From contig NZ_AP025018.1 in assembly GCF_019977735.1 (NCBI RefSeq), positions 4,030,001 through 4,094,000 of the forward strand: 64,000 bases of DNA, given 5' to 3'. The notes under the pieces were generated by a model, which was not told the DNA's origin, made no database searches, and saw only the letters and a list, made by a program, of their open reading frames with translations. Positions 36,609-46,145 of the stretch are shown here, in pieces. The DNA is from Calothrix sp. PCC 7716 (lineage in GTDB: Bacteria > Cyanobacteriota > Cyanobacteriia > Cyanobacteriales > Nostocaceae). Made by a program: the position numbers and the translations under genes. Position 1 is the first letter of the stretch. Each line of letters opens with the position of its first letter.

Positions 36609-37457
36609 TAAGAGTAGAAGTTAGGAGTGAAGAATTAAGTTGTAGAATAAGACTATCATCCTCTACTCAGCACTCACAACTCAGCACTTTCAACTTTTAA
36701 AAAATGTTTTGCCGATTTTGAAAGCGTCCTTATCTCTTTATAATAATGCTGGCTTAAAAAAATTACTTAACAATTCGTAATATTCAACTGTGGGACACTG
36801 ATCCCTTATTACAAGCAAATTGTTCAAACTGAGCGTTTATTGTCTTACCACCTGACCGACCCGCAGGTTTTCTACAACCGCGAGGAATTTATTTTATTAT
36901 TTCTGTTTACCCCCCGTTATTTCCCAGCAGGTTACTTTATGGAACCGTGAGCGGTAAAGAGTACCTGAAATTGTGTAGAGACGTGTTCACGTAGTGTTCC
37001 GTAGGGAATAATCACCTCTCTACATGGTTTATTAACATTTTTATTCATTTATGGGCGCCTGATGACAAATTCTATGTTGATGCACATGAATGTAGTGTCT
37101 CTCGTGATTGTATGGCTGATGCCTAAATACCTAACTTGAGATAGATTTTCTTGTTGATTTGGCAACTTAATCATTTATTTAGTTTTGATTTTCTAATGAT
37201 GTAATTAGAAAATACTTATATTTAACCTCACATTCTTTTCTACCGAAGCAAAGGTTTTATAGCTTTTGACGAGTTTTACATATACAAATGTAAAGAACTA
37301 CTTAAGAAACTAAATTTTCCTTGGCAAAAGACTACAAAATGAAAAATTGACTCCAAAAAATCCTCATAGGTTAAAATCAATGCTGTGTGAAAGGAGGGCA
37401 GCACAATAGTTAGATTCAGCTCTAATTAGATGAGTATCGAATCAATTATAGCAAAGT
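36609..37457. other. Long gene-free region between hemA and the ArsR-type regulator
   Basis: About 850 bp with no gene seen. It holds leftover STRR heptamers (36610-36690), a GTAGAGACGTG hairpin repeat (36974-37027), and AT-rich sequence. It may contain an unrecognised small RNA or the promoter of the regulator; an AAAGGAGGG patch lies near 37390, about 65 bp before the gene. Confidence 0.45.
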
Positions 37458-38051
37458 ATGAAAAATGAGCAATTTAAAATTTTGCTGCGTTTTTTTAAAG
37501 CGTTAGCAGATGAAAGTAGATTAAAAATTGTAGGTATTTTGGCTTCGCAAGAATGTAGTGTAGAGGAATTGGCGGCACTACTGCAACTTAAAGAGCCAAC
37601 AGTATCTCACCATTTAGCTAAATTAAAAGAGTTACATTTGGTTAGTATGCGCCCAGAAGGGAATGCTCATTTATATCAGTTAGATAGTGAGACATTACAA
37701 AACTTGAGTAAAGAAATTTTTACACCAGAGAAAATGGCTTCTTTGGTTGAAGGTGTTAGTACACAAGCATGGGAAAACAAAGTACTAAAAACTTATATAG
37801 AAGGAGATTTTCAAAATCCTGAAGCTGTACAACATCTGAAAGAAATTCCTGCAAGTCGAAAAAAACGCTTGGTGGTTCTCAAATGGTTAGTAGAAAAATT
37901 TGAAGTGGGGGTAAAATATCCTGAACGTAATGTCAATGAAATAATTAAGCGCTATCATCCTGATTTTGCCACTCTGCGACGCGAATTAGTGGGGTACCAA
38001 CTGTTGATGCGTGAACAGGCTGTTTATTGTCGTCTGGATAAACACAATTGA
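37458..38051 (+). CDS. ArsR-type winged-helix regulator with C-terminal DUF2087
   Basis: 197 aa. Residues 1-85 are an ArsR-family helix-turn-helix (LADESRLKIVGIL, VEELAALLQLKEPTVSHHLAKLKEL, VSMRPEGNAHLYQL). The usual metal-binding Cys pair is absent; a single Cys sits in ASQECSVEE. Residues about 120-190 form a DUF2087 domain (KKRLVVLKWLVEKFEVGVKYPERNVNEIIKRYHPDFATLRREL). Known: DUF2087 occurs alone or behind HTH domains in putative regulators; its ligand is unknown. It is probably a transcriptional repressor. A hairpin terminator follows 15 bp after the stop. Confidence 0.85.
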   Translation: MKNEQFKILLRFFKALADESRLKIVGILASQECSVEELAALLQLKEPTVSHHLAKLKELHLVSMRPEGNAHLYQLDSETLQNLSKEIFTPEKMASLVEGVSTQAWENKVLKTYIEGDFQNPEAVQHLKEIPASRKKRLVVLKWLVEKFEVGVKYPERNVNEIIKRYHPDFATLRRELVGYQLLMREQAVYCRLDKHN

Positions 38052-38065
38052 TTCCCCCACCTCTA

Positions 38066-38096
38066 CAAACCCGACTTCTCAAAAAAGTTGGGTTTG
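38066..38096 (+). terminator. Hairpin terminator after the ArsR/DUF2087 gene
   Basis: CAAACCCGAC and GTTGGGTTTG pair (one G-U) across an 11-nt loop, 15 bp after the stop, followed by T-rich sequence further downstream. Confidence 0.6.
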
Positions 38097-38652
38097 CATA
38101 CAAAATTACTATTTTAATTATTTTTTTCGCCTTAATAACTTTTATAACTTTTATGACTTTTATATACTTCGGCGCCAGACACGATTCAGTAATAAAATTC
38201 TAATTAAAATGTATTTTTATATACATAAATTTTAGTGCAGTATATGATAAACAATTCGCGGCTTGTTTGTCATATCAATGTTTAAACGTATGTATAAGTT
38301 GGTTCACCGCTGTTTGGTAGTTATTTTTATATCCCATGCTTGGATTAGAACACTTGCGTATGGAAAGTCATGTATTGGTAACTTATTAGAAACTGAAATA
38401 GGTATTTACTTGTATAACTAACAGTAACTATGTAAAAAATTTACAAATTATTGATAAAATTCATCAAATTTATACAAATAATGGTTTAATAAGAAATTAA
38501 CTTGAAATGAGTAAGTAAGCAAAATTTACTTCCCTAGCTTCCGTAGTTCAGTACACAGGGACTACAGAGGTGTTGAATGGCTGTTCAGCTAGGGTGCAGT
38601 TTTAGAAATAACAATTTCAGTCACGTAAACTCGATACCAGTAGATTTTCGAT
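38097..38652. other. Gene-free AT-rich stretch
   Basis: About 550 bp with stops in all frames and no RNA gene recognised. It ends as the promoter/leader of the membrane coiled-coil gene. Confidence 0.4.
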
Positions 38653-39267
38653 ATGCTCAAAAAAATATTATTGCCAACCGCTGTAATTTCCGGTACATTG
38701 TTGGCTGGCTTTGGCGCCCTATTATTTACGCAAGGTTCCAAACCAGTGCAAGTTCAACTTGAAAACCGACAAGTCTTTGATGGTAGACTTAAAGATATTA
38801 TTTCCCCCCAGCTAGGAGCTTTGCTAACCATAGGGGTAACGGTGACGACTGCATCATTATTAGCTTGGAGCCATTCTGCGAAAGAGTCATCTAAATTAGA
38901 GAAGCGAGTATCTGAGCTTAAAAAAGAAATATCTAATAAAGATGCTCAAATCAGCGAACTCAAAGTGGCGCCTTCGAGTCCAATGCTATCTTCGCTCTCA
39001 TGGTTTTTAGAAGGAGACCATGTAACATCCTCGGTAGTAGAGCCACCAATCAAACAAACTATAGAAACTTTACCAGTTCCAACTCCAGAACCTGTCGTAG
39101 CTGTCCGACGACCTGCAACAAAGCCGCTTATAACCCCAATATCTTCTATGAAGTATGAGGTTATAACAACAACTCAGCCATCTGTACAAACTGCAACTAG
39201 TGGTTTTCCTTCGGCACAGTCAGTTCAAAGCTACATTCAGCGCAATTCTGAAGTGTCTGTTAAGTAA
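38653..39267 (+). CDS. Membrane-anchored coiled-coil hypothetical protein
   Basis: 204 aa. Two hydrophobic segments (about 5-27 and 54-73) flank a short loop, then a coiled coil (about 74-102, SKLEKRVSELKKEISNKDAQISELK) and a Pro/Thr-rich tail. The family is not named. It resembles small cyanobacterial membrane proteins of unknown role. ATG 38653 starts directly before the first hydrophobic helix. It ends 9 bp from the convergent GNAT gene. Confidence 0.65.
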   Translation: MLKKILLPTAVISGTLLAGFGALLFTQGSKPVQVQLENRQVFDGRLKDIISPQLGALLTIGVTVTTASLLAWSHSAKESSKLEKRVSELKKEISNKDAQISELKVAPSSPMLSSLSWFLEGDHVTSSVVEPPIKQTIETLPVPTPEPVVAVRRPATKPLITPISSMKYEVITTTQPSVQTATSGFPSAQSVQSYIQRNSEVSVK

Positions 39268-39275
39268 TTAGCGCG

Positions 39276-40079
39276 TTATATATCACTAGTTAGAATAAAA
39301 CGCCAATCACTATTATTCATTCCATGACTTACAACACTTGCACTGGCACCTGGATATATATTAAAACGTCCTAATGCTCTTGCAAGCTCATCATTAGTAG
39401 GCACACAGAACATATGAGTATACCCTGGTATAACTTCTGGTGTGCCTTTCTCGACATTTGCTCCCCACTGGACGTGAACGAGTGGCAAAATATTTCCTGT
39501 GCTTTGCAAGCGTAAGTCTTTAATGCCTTTTAGACTTATATAAGAAATATCGCCCCTGTGTTTGATAATTAATGGAGCAATATCACTCATGGTTGCTGCA
39601 TCCAAACTATAAATACCTAATTGGGTAGATGTGGTAAATTTAATTTTAGAGTATTTCTCAATAACCTTCACCCAACGGTTAGGACTACCGTCTCCAGGAT
39701 TCATCGAAATCGTATAACCACAGCTACATTCACGAATCCCATCAACTACGGCATGACTTAGAATTCGTAAAGATAAATTACGACGCTGGTAATTAGGGTG
39801 AACTTTTAAATCACAAAGGTACCATGCACTCATCGGCGCCGAGTCTTGCTGGTATGGAATTTGACGTAATATACCAGCACCAACAGCCCCAACTATATAA
39901 TTATCGTGCATTACGTAGTAATTAACTTTACCAAGACGGTCAAAAAAAGCAAAGTAATCTAGACCGTGGTTTATTTGAAAGAAATCTTTTCCTAGAGGAT
40001 ATTTTGCAATTGTTTCAATGCTAACAATTCCCTCTTGAAACATATGGCGCTCTGTGGGAGCAATGCGGTGGAATTTCAT
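39276..40079 (-). CDS. GNAT-fold N-acyltransferase, last gene of the desaturase/HDO/DUF3419 operon
   Basis: 267 aa. ATG 40079 overlaps the DUF3419 stop as ATGA, a strong sign of translational coupling; an upstream ATG at 40094 is less likely. The GNAT core lies at about 50-150: HDNYIVGAVGAG strand, then LCDLKVHPNYQRRNLSLRILSHAV, the acetyl-CoA phosphate loop in QRRNLS form. The second half (about 160-267) may be another degenerate GNAT-like lobe. Inferred: acylates the amine of the operon's product. Confidence 0.75.
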   Translation of the reverse strand: MKFHRIAPTERHMFQEGIVSIETIAKYPLGKDFFQINHGLDYFAFFDRLGKVNYYVMHDNYIVGAVGAGILRQIPYQQDSAPMSAWYLCDLKVHPNYQRRNLSLRILSHAVVDGIRECSCGYTISMNPGDGSPNRWVKVIEKYSKIKFTTSTQLGIYSLDAATMSDIAPLIIKHRGDISYISLKGIKDLRLQSTGNILPLVHVQWGANVEKGTPEVIPGYTHMFCVPTNDELARALGRFNIYPGASASVVSHGMNNSDWRFILTSDI

Positions 40080-41155
40080 ATTTTTTGTACCCACCCCACA
40101 ACTACTTCACGATAGAAGAACGAACGGTCAGACTCTAAAAGTTTGTGATTAAGTTGTTTATCTATATAAATATGTTTAGCCATGACTGAGGCAAGATGAT
40201 GGTCGCCATTAAGGCGCCGTCCAATTAATGCACCACCAGGTTTTAAGCAATGTACGGCATTTTGAAGCATTTTATCTAAATCATTAGGGGGCATCCAGTC
40301 AGAAATATTAGAAAATTGAATCAAATCATAAGGTTGGCTTGCTGCGAGTTCGAGCATTGTTTCAGCAAAGGCGCCTTGATGTAGGTATAGTCTTGAGGTT
40401 CCAAGTTCTCGAATTGAAATTTGGGTATCTGGTTGCAGGTAAAGTGGTACACCATCAAATCCATAGGAATAAGAATCACTCCAAACTTGAGTTAGAAAGT
40501 AATTTGCCATTGTGTACTTATGTAAAGCTTTGGCAAAAACATCGGCAAAATGTGTACCAAAACTTCTATCCATAGAGTAATTAACGGCAGCATCACCAAA
40601 AATGCGTGCGAGTTTATTACGTTCAAAGACATTTTCAAAAATTTGCTGCCATAGTGGATGAGAAGTTACGGAGTCTGGGTTACGTAATGGGTTAAGACCT
40701 GATGCTGTAAAGCTCGCAGATAATTCGCGAAACAGTTGCTCGAATTTGCCCACTTGGTTTACACCAAAAGCAATTTGTTCAATTCGTGCATCCCAGTAAT
40801 TTCGAGTTGAGATTGGCAGTCTAGATGCGATTTGATTATACAGATTAACTCGTTCGGCTTGAGTTATTTTGGTGGCGCCGATTAAATCTAGTTGTTCTTC
40901 GACTTGTAAATGTAATAATGCTTGTCGTCGTAATTCAACTAAATGAAGCTGTGCAACATTTAAATCAACGGCATCAATACGTTCTACATCTGGAGATGAC
41001 AATAAACTTAGTACTGTACATCCTCCTGACGCAATTATTAACACTCGTAATTGATGATTTTGCGTTTGAGTTAATTGCTTGATAACCTGTAGTTCAATAG
41101 TGGGGTCTTCACGAACTTGGGAAAATGAAATATCAGAGGGTGGGGCGCAAATCAT
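40076..41155 (-). CDS. DUF3419 (BtaA-like) S-adenosylmethionine aminocarboxypropyl transferase
   Basis: 359 aa from ATG 41155, which lies inside the end of the HDO gene with a GGAG about 9 nt ahead. The family is recognised by the SAM-binding start VLIIASGGCTVLSLL, DAVDLNVAQLHLVELR, the middle AVNYSMDRSFGTHFADVF and late DLIQFSNISDWM and LKPGGALIGRRLNG. Known: BtaA moves the 3-amino-3-carboxypropyl group of SAM onto diacylglycerol for betaine lipids. No BtaB methyltransferase lies nearby, so a lipid role is not established here. Inferred: installs a homoserine-like group on a product made with the neighbouring enzymes. Confidence 0.78.
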   Translation of the reverse strand: MICAPPSDISFSQVREDPTIELQVIKQLTQTQNHQLRVLIIASGGCTVLSLLSSPDVERIDAVDLNVAQLHLVELRRQALLHLQVEEQLDLIGATKITQAERVNLYNQIASRLPISTRNYWDARIEQIAFGVNQVGKFEQLFRELSASFTASGLNPLRNPDSVTSHPLWQQIFENVFERNKLARIFGDAAVNYSMDRSFGTHFADVFAKALHKYTMANYFLTQVWSDSYSYGFDGVPLYLQPDTQISIRELGTSRLYLHQGAFAETMLELAASQPYDLIQFSNISDWMPPNDLDKMLQNAVHCLKPGGALIGRRLNGDHHLASVMAKHIYIDKQLNHKLLESDRSFFYREVVVGWVQKI

Positions 41156-41873
41156 TATACAAACTCCAAAAATAGTAGGCGCCGAGGACAAGGGCTTGGG
41201 CAACTTGAGAACGCGATACCATTGTGTTCCAAGCTGGAGTTGCCACATTCATTAAATCTCTAGCATGTTCGGTATCAAGTTTTTCGTGAGTAGTGTAATG
41301 CGACTGACTACCAGAAATTACCCAGAGCCGTTGTTGTAAAGTACTAGCAATCGAAGCGCTAATACCGACATATAAATATTCGATTATAGACAGCATCGCG
41401 GCGCCTGCTTCAGCACTTTGAGTCAGGCAATAAGTTAAAATTGATTGATTAAAAGCTAATACAGGAGTAGTGCAAGGTGTGTTTAATTCAACTTCAGAAG
41501 CTCCCAAAGCTTGTAAATATTCACGAAAAGTAAATTTATGGGAACGTAAAACATTACCATAACCATGTTCCTCAGCAATATTCGCGAAAAGAGGCAGTCG
41601 CGCTTCAAGAAACTGTACACGCGCAAGAACTGCTGCTAATGCTTGAGAAAATGACTCAACGGCAAAGCGAAAAGGTAGTTGACTCTTAAGAAAAGTATCC
41701 CGTGTTGTAGCTTCCTCATTCATCCAAATAAAGTAAAGATGCTTACTAAAATCGTATACGAAAGCAACTTGCGTTATGGCAGCTTCTAATGTTGGTAATT
41801 CAATTAGCTGTTCCCAGAATAATTCTGGTGTTTTAGTAATTGCAAATACTGGCTTTGATATAAATGCCTGCAT
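41133..41873 (-). CDS. Haem-oxygenase-like diiron oxidase/oxygenase (HDO) family protein
   Basis: 246 aa. Metal-ligand motifs of the HDO (CADD/UndA/BesC-like) superfamily are seen in order: IAEEHG (Glu...His), IIEYLYVG (Glu) and HYTTHEKLDTEHA (His, Asp and His). Known: these proteins use a diiron site and O2 for N-oxygenation, C-C cleavage or desaturation of amino-acid-like substrates. ATG 41873 has AGGA 14 nt upstream. The 3' end overlaps the DUF3419 start by 23 bases, and the desaturase gene ends 27 bp upstream, so one transcript is likely. Confidence 0.75.
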   Translation of the reverse strand: MQAFISKPVFAITKTPELFWEQLIELPTLEAAITQVAFVYDFSKHLYFIWMNEEATTRDTFLKSQLPFRFAVESFSQALAAVLARVQFLEARLPLFANIAEEHGYGNVLRSHKFTFREYLQALGASEVELNTPCTTPVLAFNQSILTYCLTQSAEAGAAMLSIIEYLYVGISASIASTLQQRLWVISGSQSHYTTHEKLDTEHARDLMNVATPAWNTMVSRSQVAQALVLGAYYFWSLYNDLRPTL

Positions 41874-41900
41874 GTATTTAGATATCCTGATTTTTTATAA

Positions 41901-42851
41901 TTATTTAATAGCAACGGTACCAGCAGGTGATTTTTGTAAGCTAGCAACAGCAAAATCACGTACAAATGCAAAATACGAAGGAATAAACGGGGCGCCTTTG
42001 GATATTAGTTCATCTTTGAGTTCATGATGTAAACGTGGTAAATTGTACCAAGGCACACCAGGATATAAATGATGCTCAAGATGGTAATTTTCGTTACACA
42101 TGAAAAAGCGTGTGACTTTGTTTGTAAGAATAGTCCGTGTACCGCGAATCGTATCAAACTCATGCTCTAATAGCGTGTGCTGACTCATTCCGCGAATATT
42201 TACCATCGTGTTAATAAGCACCATTGGTATCAACCAACCATGTATTATCAAGTTGATATTGATTGGCGCCATAATTAATGCTGTAGCAATGATTCCTAAT
42301 AACAAAACTTCAATTGCAATCCAAACTTTATCTTGAATATCACCTTGACGAAACCCTAAAATTGGAATTGCCACTAAATACACTGGATAACCAATAATTA
42401 GGCGCCCCCAGTACATCAAAAATTCTAACCAAGTCCAAGACGTGTAATTACTATAATGGTCTGGGTCGCCTTTTAAGCCCAAATGCTTATGATGTTTAAG
42501 ATGTAAGACTTTATATGCAGAATAATTTTGTCCAACAGGTAAAGCACAAACAATACTTAGTATACGATTCCATACTGAATTGCCATGCAGAACTCCATGC
42601 ACTCCCTCATGGGTAAATAAACTAATTCCATGTAGCGAAGCTGCCGCGACTAGATAAAACGGCAAGCAAATCAAGTATCCCCAAGGATTTATAATTGTTT
42701 GAGATACCGCAAAAGCACTATAAGCAGTTGTGACATATAAAACCACGAATGTAAGAAGGCGCCAGTTTTGATAATGAGCAGTAACGTGTAAATCCTTAAG
42801 TAACTCTGGATTTACATGCGGTTTCTCCCACTGAGTAACAGTAGTTTCCAT
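41901..42851 (-). CDS. Membrane fatty-acid desaturase/hydroxylase, first gene of the HDO operon
   Basis: 316 aa from ATG 42851 (METTVTQWEKP); an upstream start at 42923 is in frame but less typical. Membrane desaturase fold with the three His boxes: THEGVHG, HLKHHKH and NYHLEHH, and about four transmembrane helices (about 30-70, 175-215). It uses O2 and a diiron centre to desaturate or hydroxylate a lipid, fatty acyl chain or carotenoid. The HLEHHLYPGVPWYNL end is also seen in carotenoid hydroxylase-like members, so the substrate is open. Confidence 0.85.
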   Translation of the reverse strand: METTVTQWEKPHVNPELLKDLHVTAHYQNWRLLTFVVLYVTTAYSAFAVSQTIINPWGYLICLPFYLVAAASLHGISLFTHEGVHGVLHGNSVWNRILSIVCALPVGQNYSAYKVLHLKHHKHLGLKGDPDHYSNYTSWTWLEFLMYWGRLIIGYPVYLVAIPILGFRQGDIQDKVWIAIEVLLLGIIATALIMAPININLIIHGWLIPMVLINTMVNIRGMSQHTLLEHEFDTIRGTRTILTNKVTRFFMCNENYHLEHHLYPGVPWYNLPRLHHELKDELISKGAPFIPSYFAFVRDFAVASLQKSPAGTVAIK

Positions 42852-43248
42852 TTTTAATAATATTTTTATTGCATGTTTCCAAAATAGTTGTAGTAAGTTA
42901 GAAATGTTACCCCGAATGTACACTTTCTAAACTGGATACTATCTACATACCTGTAGGTTGGGTTCCGGCTTTGCGTAACCCAACAAAAGATTACAAAATA
43001 TTACTAGTACTCCATGTCATTAATTTTGGTATGTTGGCGCCTGTCGTAGGGTGGGCAGTGCCCACCTTACAACTGGGGGATATAGTAAACAAACCCTAGT
43101 AATTAAAATAAACGGTTTCAAGGGCGCCAAGAAGTACTACTGGTTAACTTAACAAGTAGTACTGTTTATTAAATTAAGCATAATTTTCTCGCATCCTTGC
43201 CCGTTCCTTCACTTTGGGCAGGCAAGATGCCTACCCTACAATTATTAT
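42852..43248. other. Gene-free region with several dispersed repeats
   Basis: Promoter region of the HDO operon, then GTAGGTTGGGTT..AACCCAAC (42953-42984), GTAGGGTGGGCA..TGCCCACC hairpin (43045-43070), the AGTACTACTGGTT pair (43133-43163) and a CAGGCAAGATGCCT word (43219-43236). Confidence 0.55.
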
Positions 43249-43878
43249 TTAGAATATTTGTTCTAGTTTTTGGATGTCGCGCTGTACTTCATCGAATAGT
43301 GATTTGTTGTTCGGGTCAGTTTTTAGGGCTTTTTTCAGGTAAATTCTTGCTTTTAGCCACTGTTTATCATCTATTAACGCGCGTCCCCATACTTGATATG
43401 AAATTGCTTGCCATTGTTTAACTTCGGGGTCTTCAGGTAAGCGTTCGGCTAATGCTTCAGCCAAAGCTATTGCTTGAGGAAAACGTCGTTCGCGAATGAA
43501 GCGCTGTAATTGTTCGTATGTTTTCCACTTTAGGCGCCTTTCTATTTCAATTACATTTGGTGGTTGGGGTTGTGCTTCTTGTTTGTTCTGTTGTTTTGGT
43601 GGCGCCTGTTGGGTTTTAGTTTTTGGAGTTGTAGGTTGTGGTACAGGAGTTTTAGTTGGTGTTTGGCTTGACGAAGTTGGAGTGACTGGTGGTGCTACTA
43701 CCTGTAAAAGAAATTTATATGCTTCTGTGAGCGCAATAAATTTTTCTTTCGCCTTATTGTCATTTGGATTGATATCAGGGTGATACTGCTGTGCGAGTTT
43801 GCGATACGAAGCTTTGATGTCGGAGAACGAGGCGCCCGACCTTAAACCCAATACGCGGTAGCAATCTACTACATCCAT
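43249..43878 (-). CDS. DnaJ-domain protein with C-terminal TPR-like region
   Basis: 209 aa from ATG 43878, where the J domain starts (MDVVDCYRVLGL); the open frame further upstream runs into repeats. J domain residues 1-65 with the HPD tripeptide (YHPDINPND). A Pro/Thr/Gln-rich linker (about 73-115) and helical TPR-like repeats (about 130-205, FPQAIALAEALAERLP, WLKARIYLKKALKTDP) follow. It recruits an Hsp70 to a target through the C-terminal part. It is not a canonical DnaJ: no Gly/Phe or zinc region. Confidence 0.85.
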   Translation of the reverse strand: MDVVDCYRVLGLRSGASFSDIKASYRKLAQQYHPDINPNDNKAKEKFIALTEAYKFLLQVVAPPVTPTSSSQTPTKTPVPQPTTPKTKTQQAPPKQQNKQEAQPQPPNVIEIERRLKWKTYEQLQRFIRERRFPQAIALAEALAERLPEDPEVKQWQAISYQVWGRALIDDKQWLKARIYLKKALKTDPNNKSLFDEVQRDIQKLEQIF

Positions 43879-43925
43879 CTTTAAGCCAATCACAAGTATC
43901 AATAATAGTTTACATAACCTGAAGC

Positions 43926-43948
43926 AGTGCTGAGTGCTGAGTGCTGAG
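43926..43948. repeat. STRR heptamers TGCTGAG
   Basis: Three tandem GTGCTGA units upstream of the DnaJ-domain gene; same family as at 35 kb, 45 kb and 57.6 kb. Confidence 0.75.
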
Positions 43949-44302
43949 TATTTATACTTGACTCTTAACTCTTTACATATGCCTTTTGCAGGCGCCATCT
44001 ATTTCAGGGGAGTGTGTAAATACCTGTTAAGTACCTACATAATTAAGCTTAGAACCTGGAACTTCATTAAAAAAGACTATTTGCTTACTTTTCTAGTTTA
44101 GTCTTGACAATTTCTTCGCCCCAGAAAAATGCTTTTCCGGAAACTTCGCACCCGCATTTACATAGCACTTATCAAGTATAAATGACTTTGACATCCGTAT
44201 GAAAGCAAAATTACGCTACATATACTATAGCCTCAACCCCTTTCTTGAAAAGAGCAATCACTAAAATCGAGTATCTAATGTAATATTTATTACTAAATAC
44301 AA
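43949..44302. other. Gene-free stretch
   Basis: About 350 bp between the J-protein gene and the clpP terminator. No coding or RNA signal recognised. Confidence 0.4.
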
Positions 44303-44333
44303 GATTCCCGACTCTCTTAAAAAGTCGGGAATC
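44303..44333 (-). terminator. Terminator hairpin of the clpR-clpP operon
   Basis: GATTCCCGACT pairs perfectly with AGTCGGGAATC, 15 bp after the clpP stop on the minus strand. Confidence 0.7.
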
Positions 44334-44348
44334 TGGTTATAAGGTTAA

Positions 44349-44942
44349 TTAAGGACGTTCTTCGATTACTTTATCGATTAGACCGTAGTCTTTAGCTTCT
44401 TGTGCGGACATGAAAAAGTCACGATCCATGTCTCTTTCAATTTTTTCTAATGGTTGTCCGGTGTTGGTAGCGTAAATACCATTGAGTTGATGGCGAATTC
44501 TAAGAATTTCCCGCGCTTCAATTTCAATATCGGTAGCTTGTCCGCGTGTACCACCACTTGGTTGGTGAATCATGATACGCGAGTGCGGCAATGCTAAACG
44601 CTTACCTTTGGCGCCACCTGCAAGCAAGAATGAACCCATTGAAGCAGCTAAACCGACACAAATCGTTACAACATCAGATTTAATATGTTGCATTGTGTCA
44701 TAAATCATCAACCCGGATGTCACCATCCCACCTGGAGAATTGATGTATAAAGAAATATCTTTACCAGGGTCTTCCGAATCGAGATAAAGCATTACTGCTA
44801 CGATTTGGTTGGCAATTTCATCATCAATATCACGGGGTAAGAAAATAACGCGCTCACGATAAAGACGATTATAAATATCAACCCACTGTGTATATTGTTC
44901 CCCCGGCATCCGGTAAGGAACTTTTGGAACACCTATAGGCAT
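44349..44942 (-). CDS. clpP: ATP-dependent Clp protease proteolytic subunit, catalytically complete
   Basis: 197 aa. Catalytic triad regions are present: Ser in [11 protein letters not shown], His in [10 protein letters not shown] and the Asp region in the [14 protein letters not shown] helix. The N-terminus [14 protein letters not shown] is cyanobacterial. With ClpR encoded just upstream it matches the clpP3-clpR arrangement, whose products form a mixed ring working with ClpC. It cannot be assigned to a numbered paralogue by eye with certainty. Confidence 0.93.
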   Translation of the reverse strand: MPIGVPKVPYRMPGEQYTQWVDIYNRLYRERVIFLPRDIDDEIANQIVAVMLYLDSEDPGKDISLYINSPGGMVTSGLMIYDTMQHIKSDVVTICVGLAASMGSFLLAGGAKGKRLALPHSRIMIHQPSGGTRGQATDIEIEAREILRIRHQLNGIYATNTGQPLEKIERDMDRDFFMSAQEAKDYGLIDKVIEERP

Positions 44943-44987
44943 TTTAATGTAACTCCAAATGTGAATAGTTATTAGTTAGGAGTGATG

Positions 44988-45092
44988 AGTACTGAGTGCT
45001 GAGTGCTGAGTAGGTGGATAGTTTTTAATATAAAACTCTTAACTCTTAACTCAAATTCTATTTACTCAGCACTCAGCACTTTCCACTCAGCA
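44988..45092. repeat. STRR heptamers between clpR and clpP
   Basis: TGCTGAG units (44994-45012) and inverted ACTCAGC units (45064-45092) could fold into a hairpin within the clpR-clpP transcript. Confidence 0.7.
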
Positions 45093-45094
45093 CT

Positions 45095-45757
45095 TTAAAG
45101 GACGCTTGCGGGGATTGGGGGATTTGCGAGTTCTTCTTTCTCGAATACTCGGTCAATTAATCCATATTCCACAGCTTGGTGAGGTGTCATATAGAAAAGA
45201 CGATCCATGTCCTTCTCGATTCTCTGTTTGGTTTGCCCTGTAGTAGTCGAGAGGATATCGACCATAGTGGCTTTATTTGCCAGCACTTCTTTGGCACGAA
45301 TTTGAATATCTGTGGCTTGACCTTGAGCATAGCTCTTGGGCTGGTGCAGTATAATCGTAGAGTGGGGCAACGAGGCACGACAGCCTTTTGTACCTGCACT
45401 GAGGAGCATAGCCGACATACCCATTGCTGAACCAATACAAATGGTATGGATAGGCGGTTTTATGTACTTCATTGTGTCATATATGGCAAAGGCTTCTGTT
45501 TCAAAGCCAACTGGTTCGCCACTATAACCAGAGGTGCCAGTCGAGTTGATGTAAATTTTAATTGGCTTTTCGGGGTCGTCTGATTGCAAGAACAGCAGTT
45601 CGGCAACTATAAGTTCCGTTACAGCAGGTACCAGCGGCATTCCGAGATAGACAATTCGCTCCTTCAACAAAAGAGACGGTAAATCTGGTGGCGGTGTGCG
45701 GTAAGAGTTATCGCCGTAATAAGGCGCTTGCACAGCCTTGATGGGGTAAGAGTCCAT
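45095..45757 (-). CDS. clpR: ClpR, non-catalytic ClpP-like subunit
   Basis: 220 aa. ClpP fold, but the nucleophile region reads GSAMGMSAMLL where ClpP has ASMGS, so the catalytic Ser is replaced by Gly. The His region (TIILHQPKSY) survives. The extra loop NSTGTSGYSGEPVGFE before the head domain is typical of cyanobacterial ClpR. Known: ClpR assembles with ClpP3 in an essential protease core. It lies about 150 bp upstream of clpP on the same strand. Confidence 0.92.
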   Translation of the reverse strand: MDSYPIKAVQAPYYGDNSYRTPPPDLPSLLLKERIVYLGMPLVPAVTELIVAELLFLQSDDPEKPIKIYINSTGTSGYSGEPVGFETEAFAIYDTMKYIKPPIHTICIGSAMGMSAMLLSAGTKGCRASLPHSTIILHQPKSYAQGQATDIQIRAKEVLANKATMVDILSTTTGQTKQRIEKDMDRLFYMTPHQAVEYGLIDRVFEKEELANPPIPASVL

Positions 45758-46145
45758 AGCAACTGTTGCCTGAGATAATGCCGTTAACTGTAATACATCC
45801 TAACGCACGTCTCAGGTCAACTGGAGGTGTGGATTTCTCGATAATCTCGCTAATCTCTCGTTAATCTATATATAGTCCTTGGTTATTTAGTTTATTGTTG
45901 TTGGTTTTTTCAAAAAACAGAACCATAGTACTAATATTTACTATTATTTACTAGTTCCTAAGTATTAACCATTAACTATTGACTATCAACCATTGGCTAT
46001 AACAGAAACCGGGTTTCTACGAAAAATTGTTATTATTACAAGTTTCAATTAAGAAACCCGGTTTCTAAGTTTCTAACTTTTCCGTAGCAATTACACTGGC
46101 TACTGAAGTTAATTATAAACACGTGTCGCTGGGATAATAGGATTT
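45758..46145. other. Divergent intergenic region with paired palindromes
   Basis: Promoters of clpR and the VWA gene. It contains two copies of the AGAAACC(G/C)GGTTTCT palindrome at 46004-46018 and 46052-46066. Confidence 0.5.
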
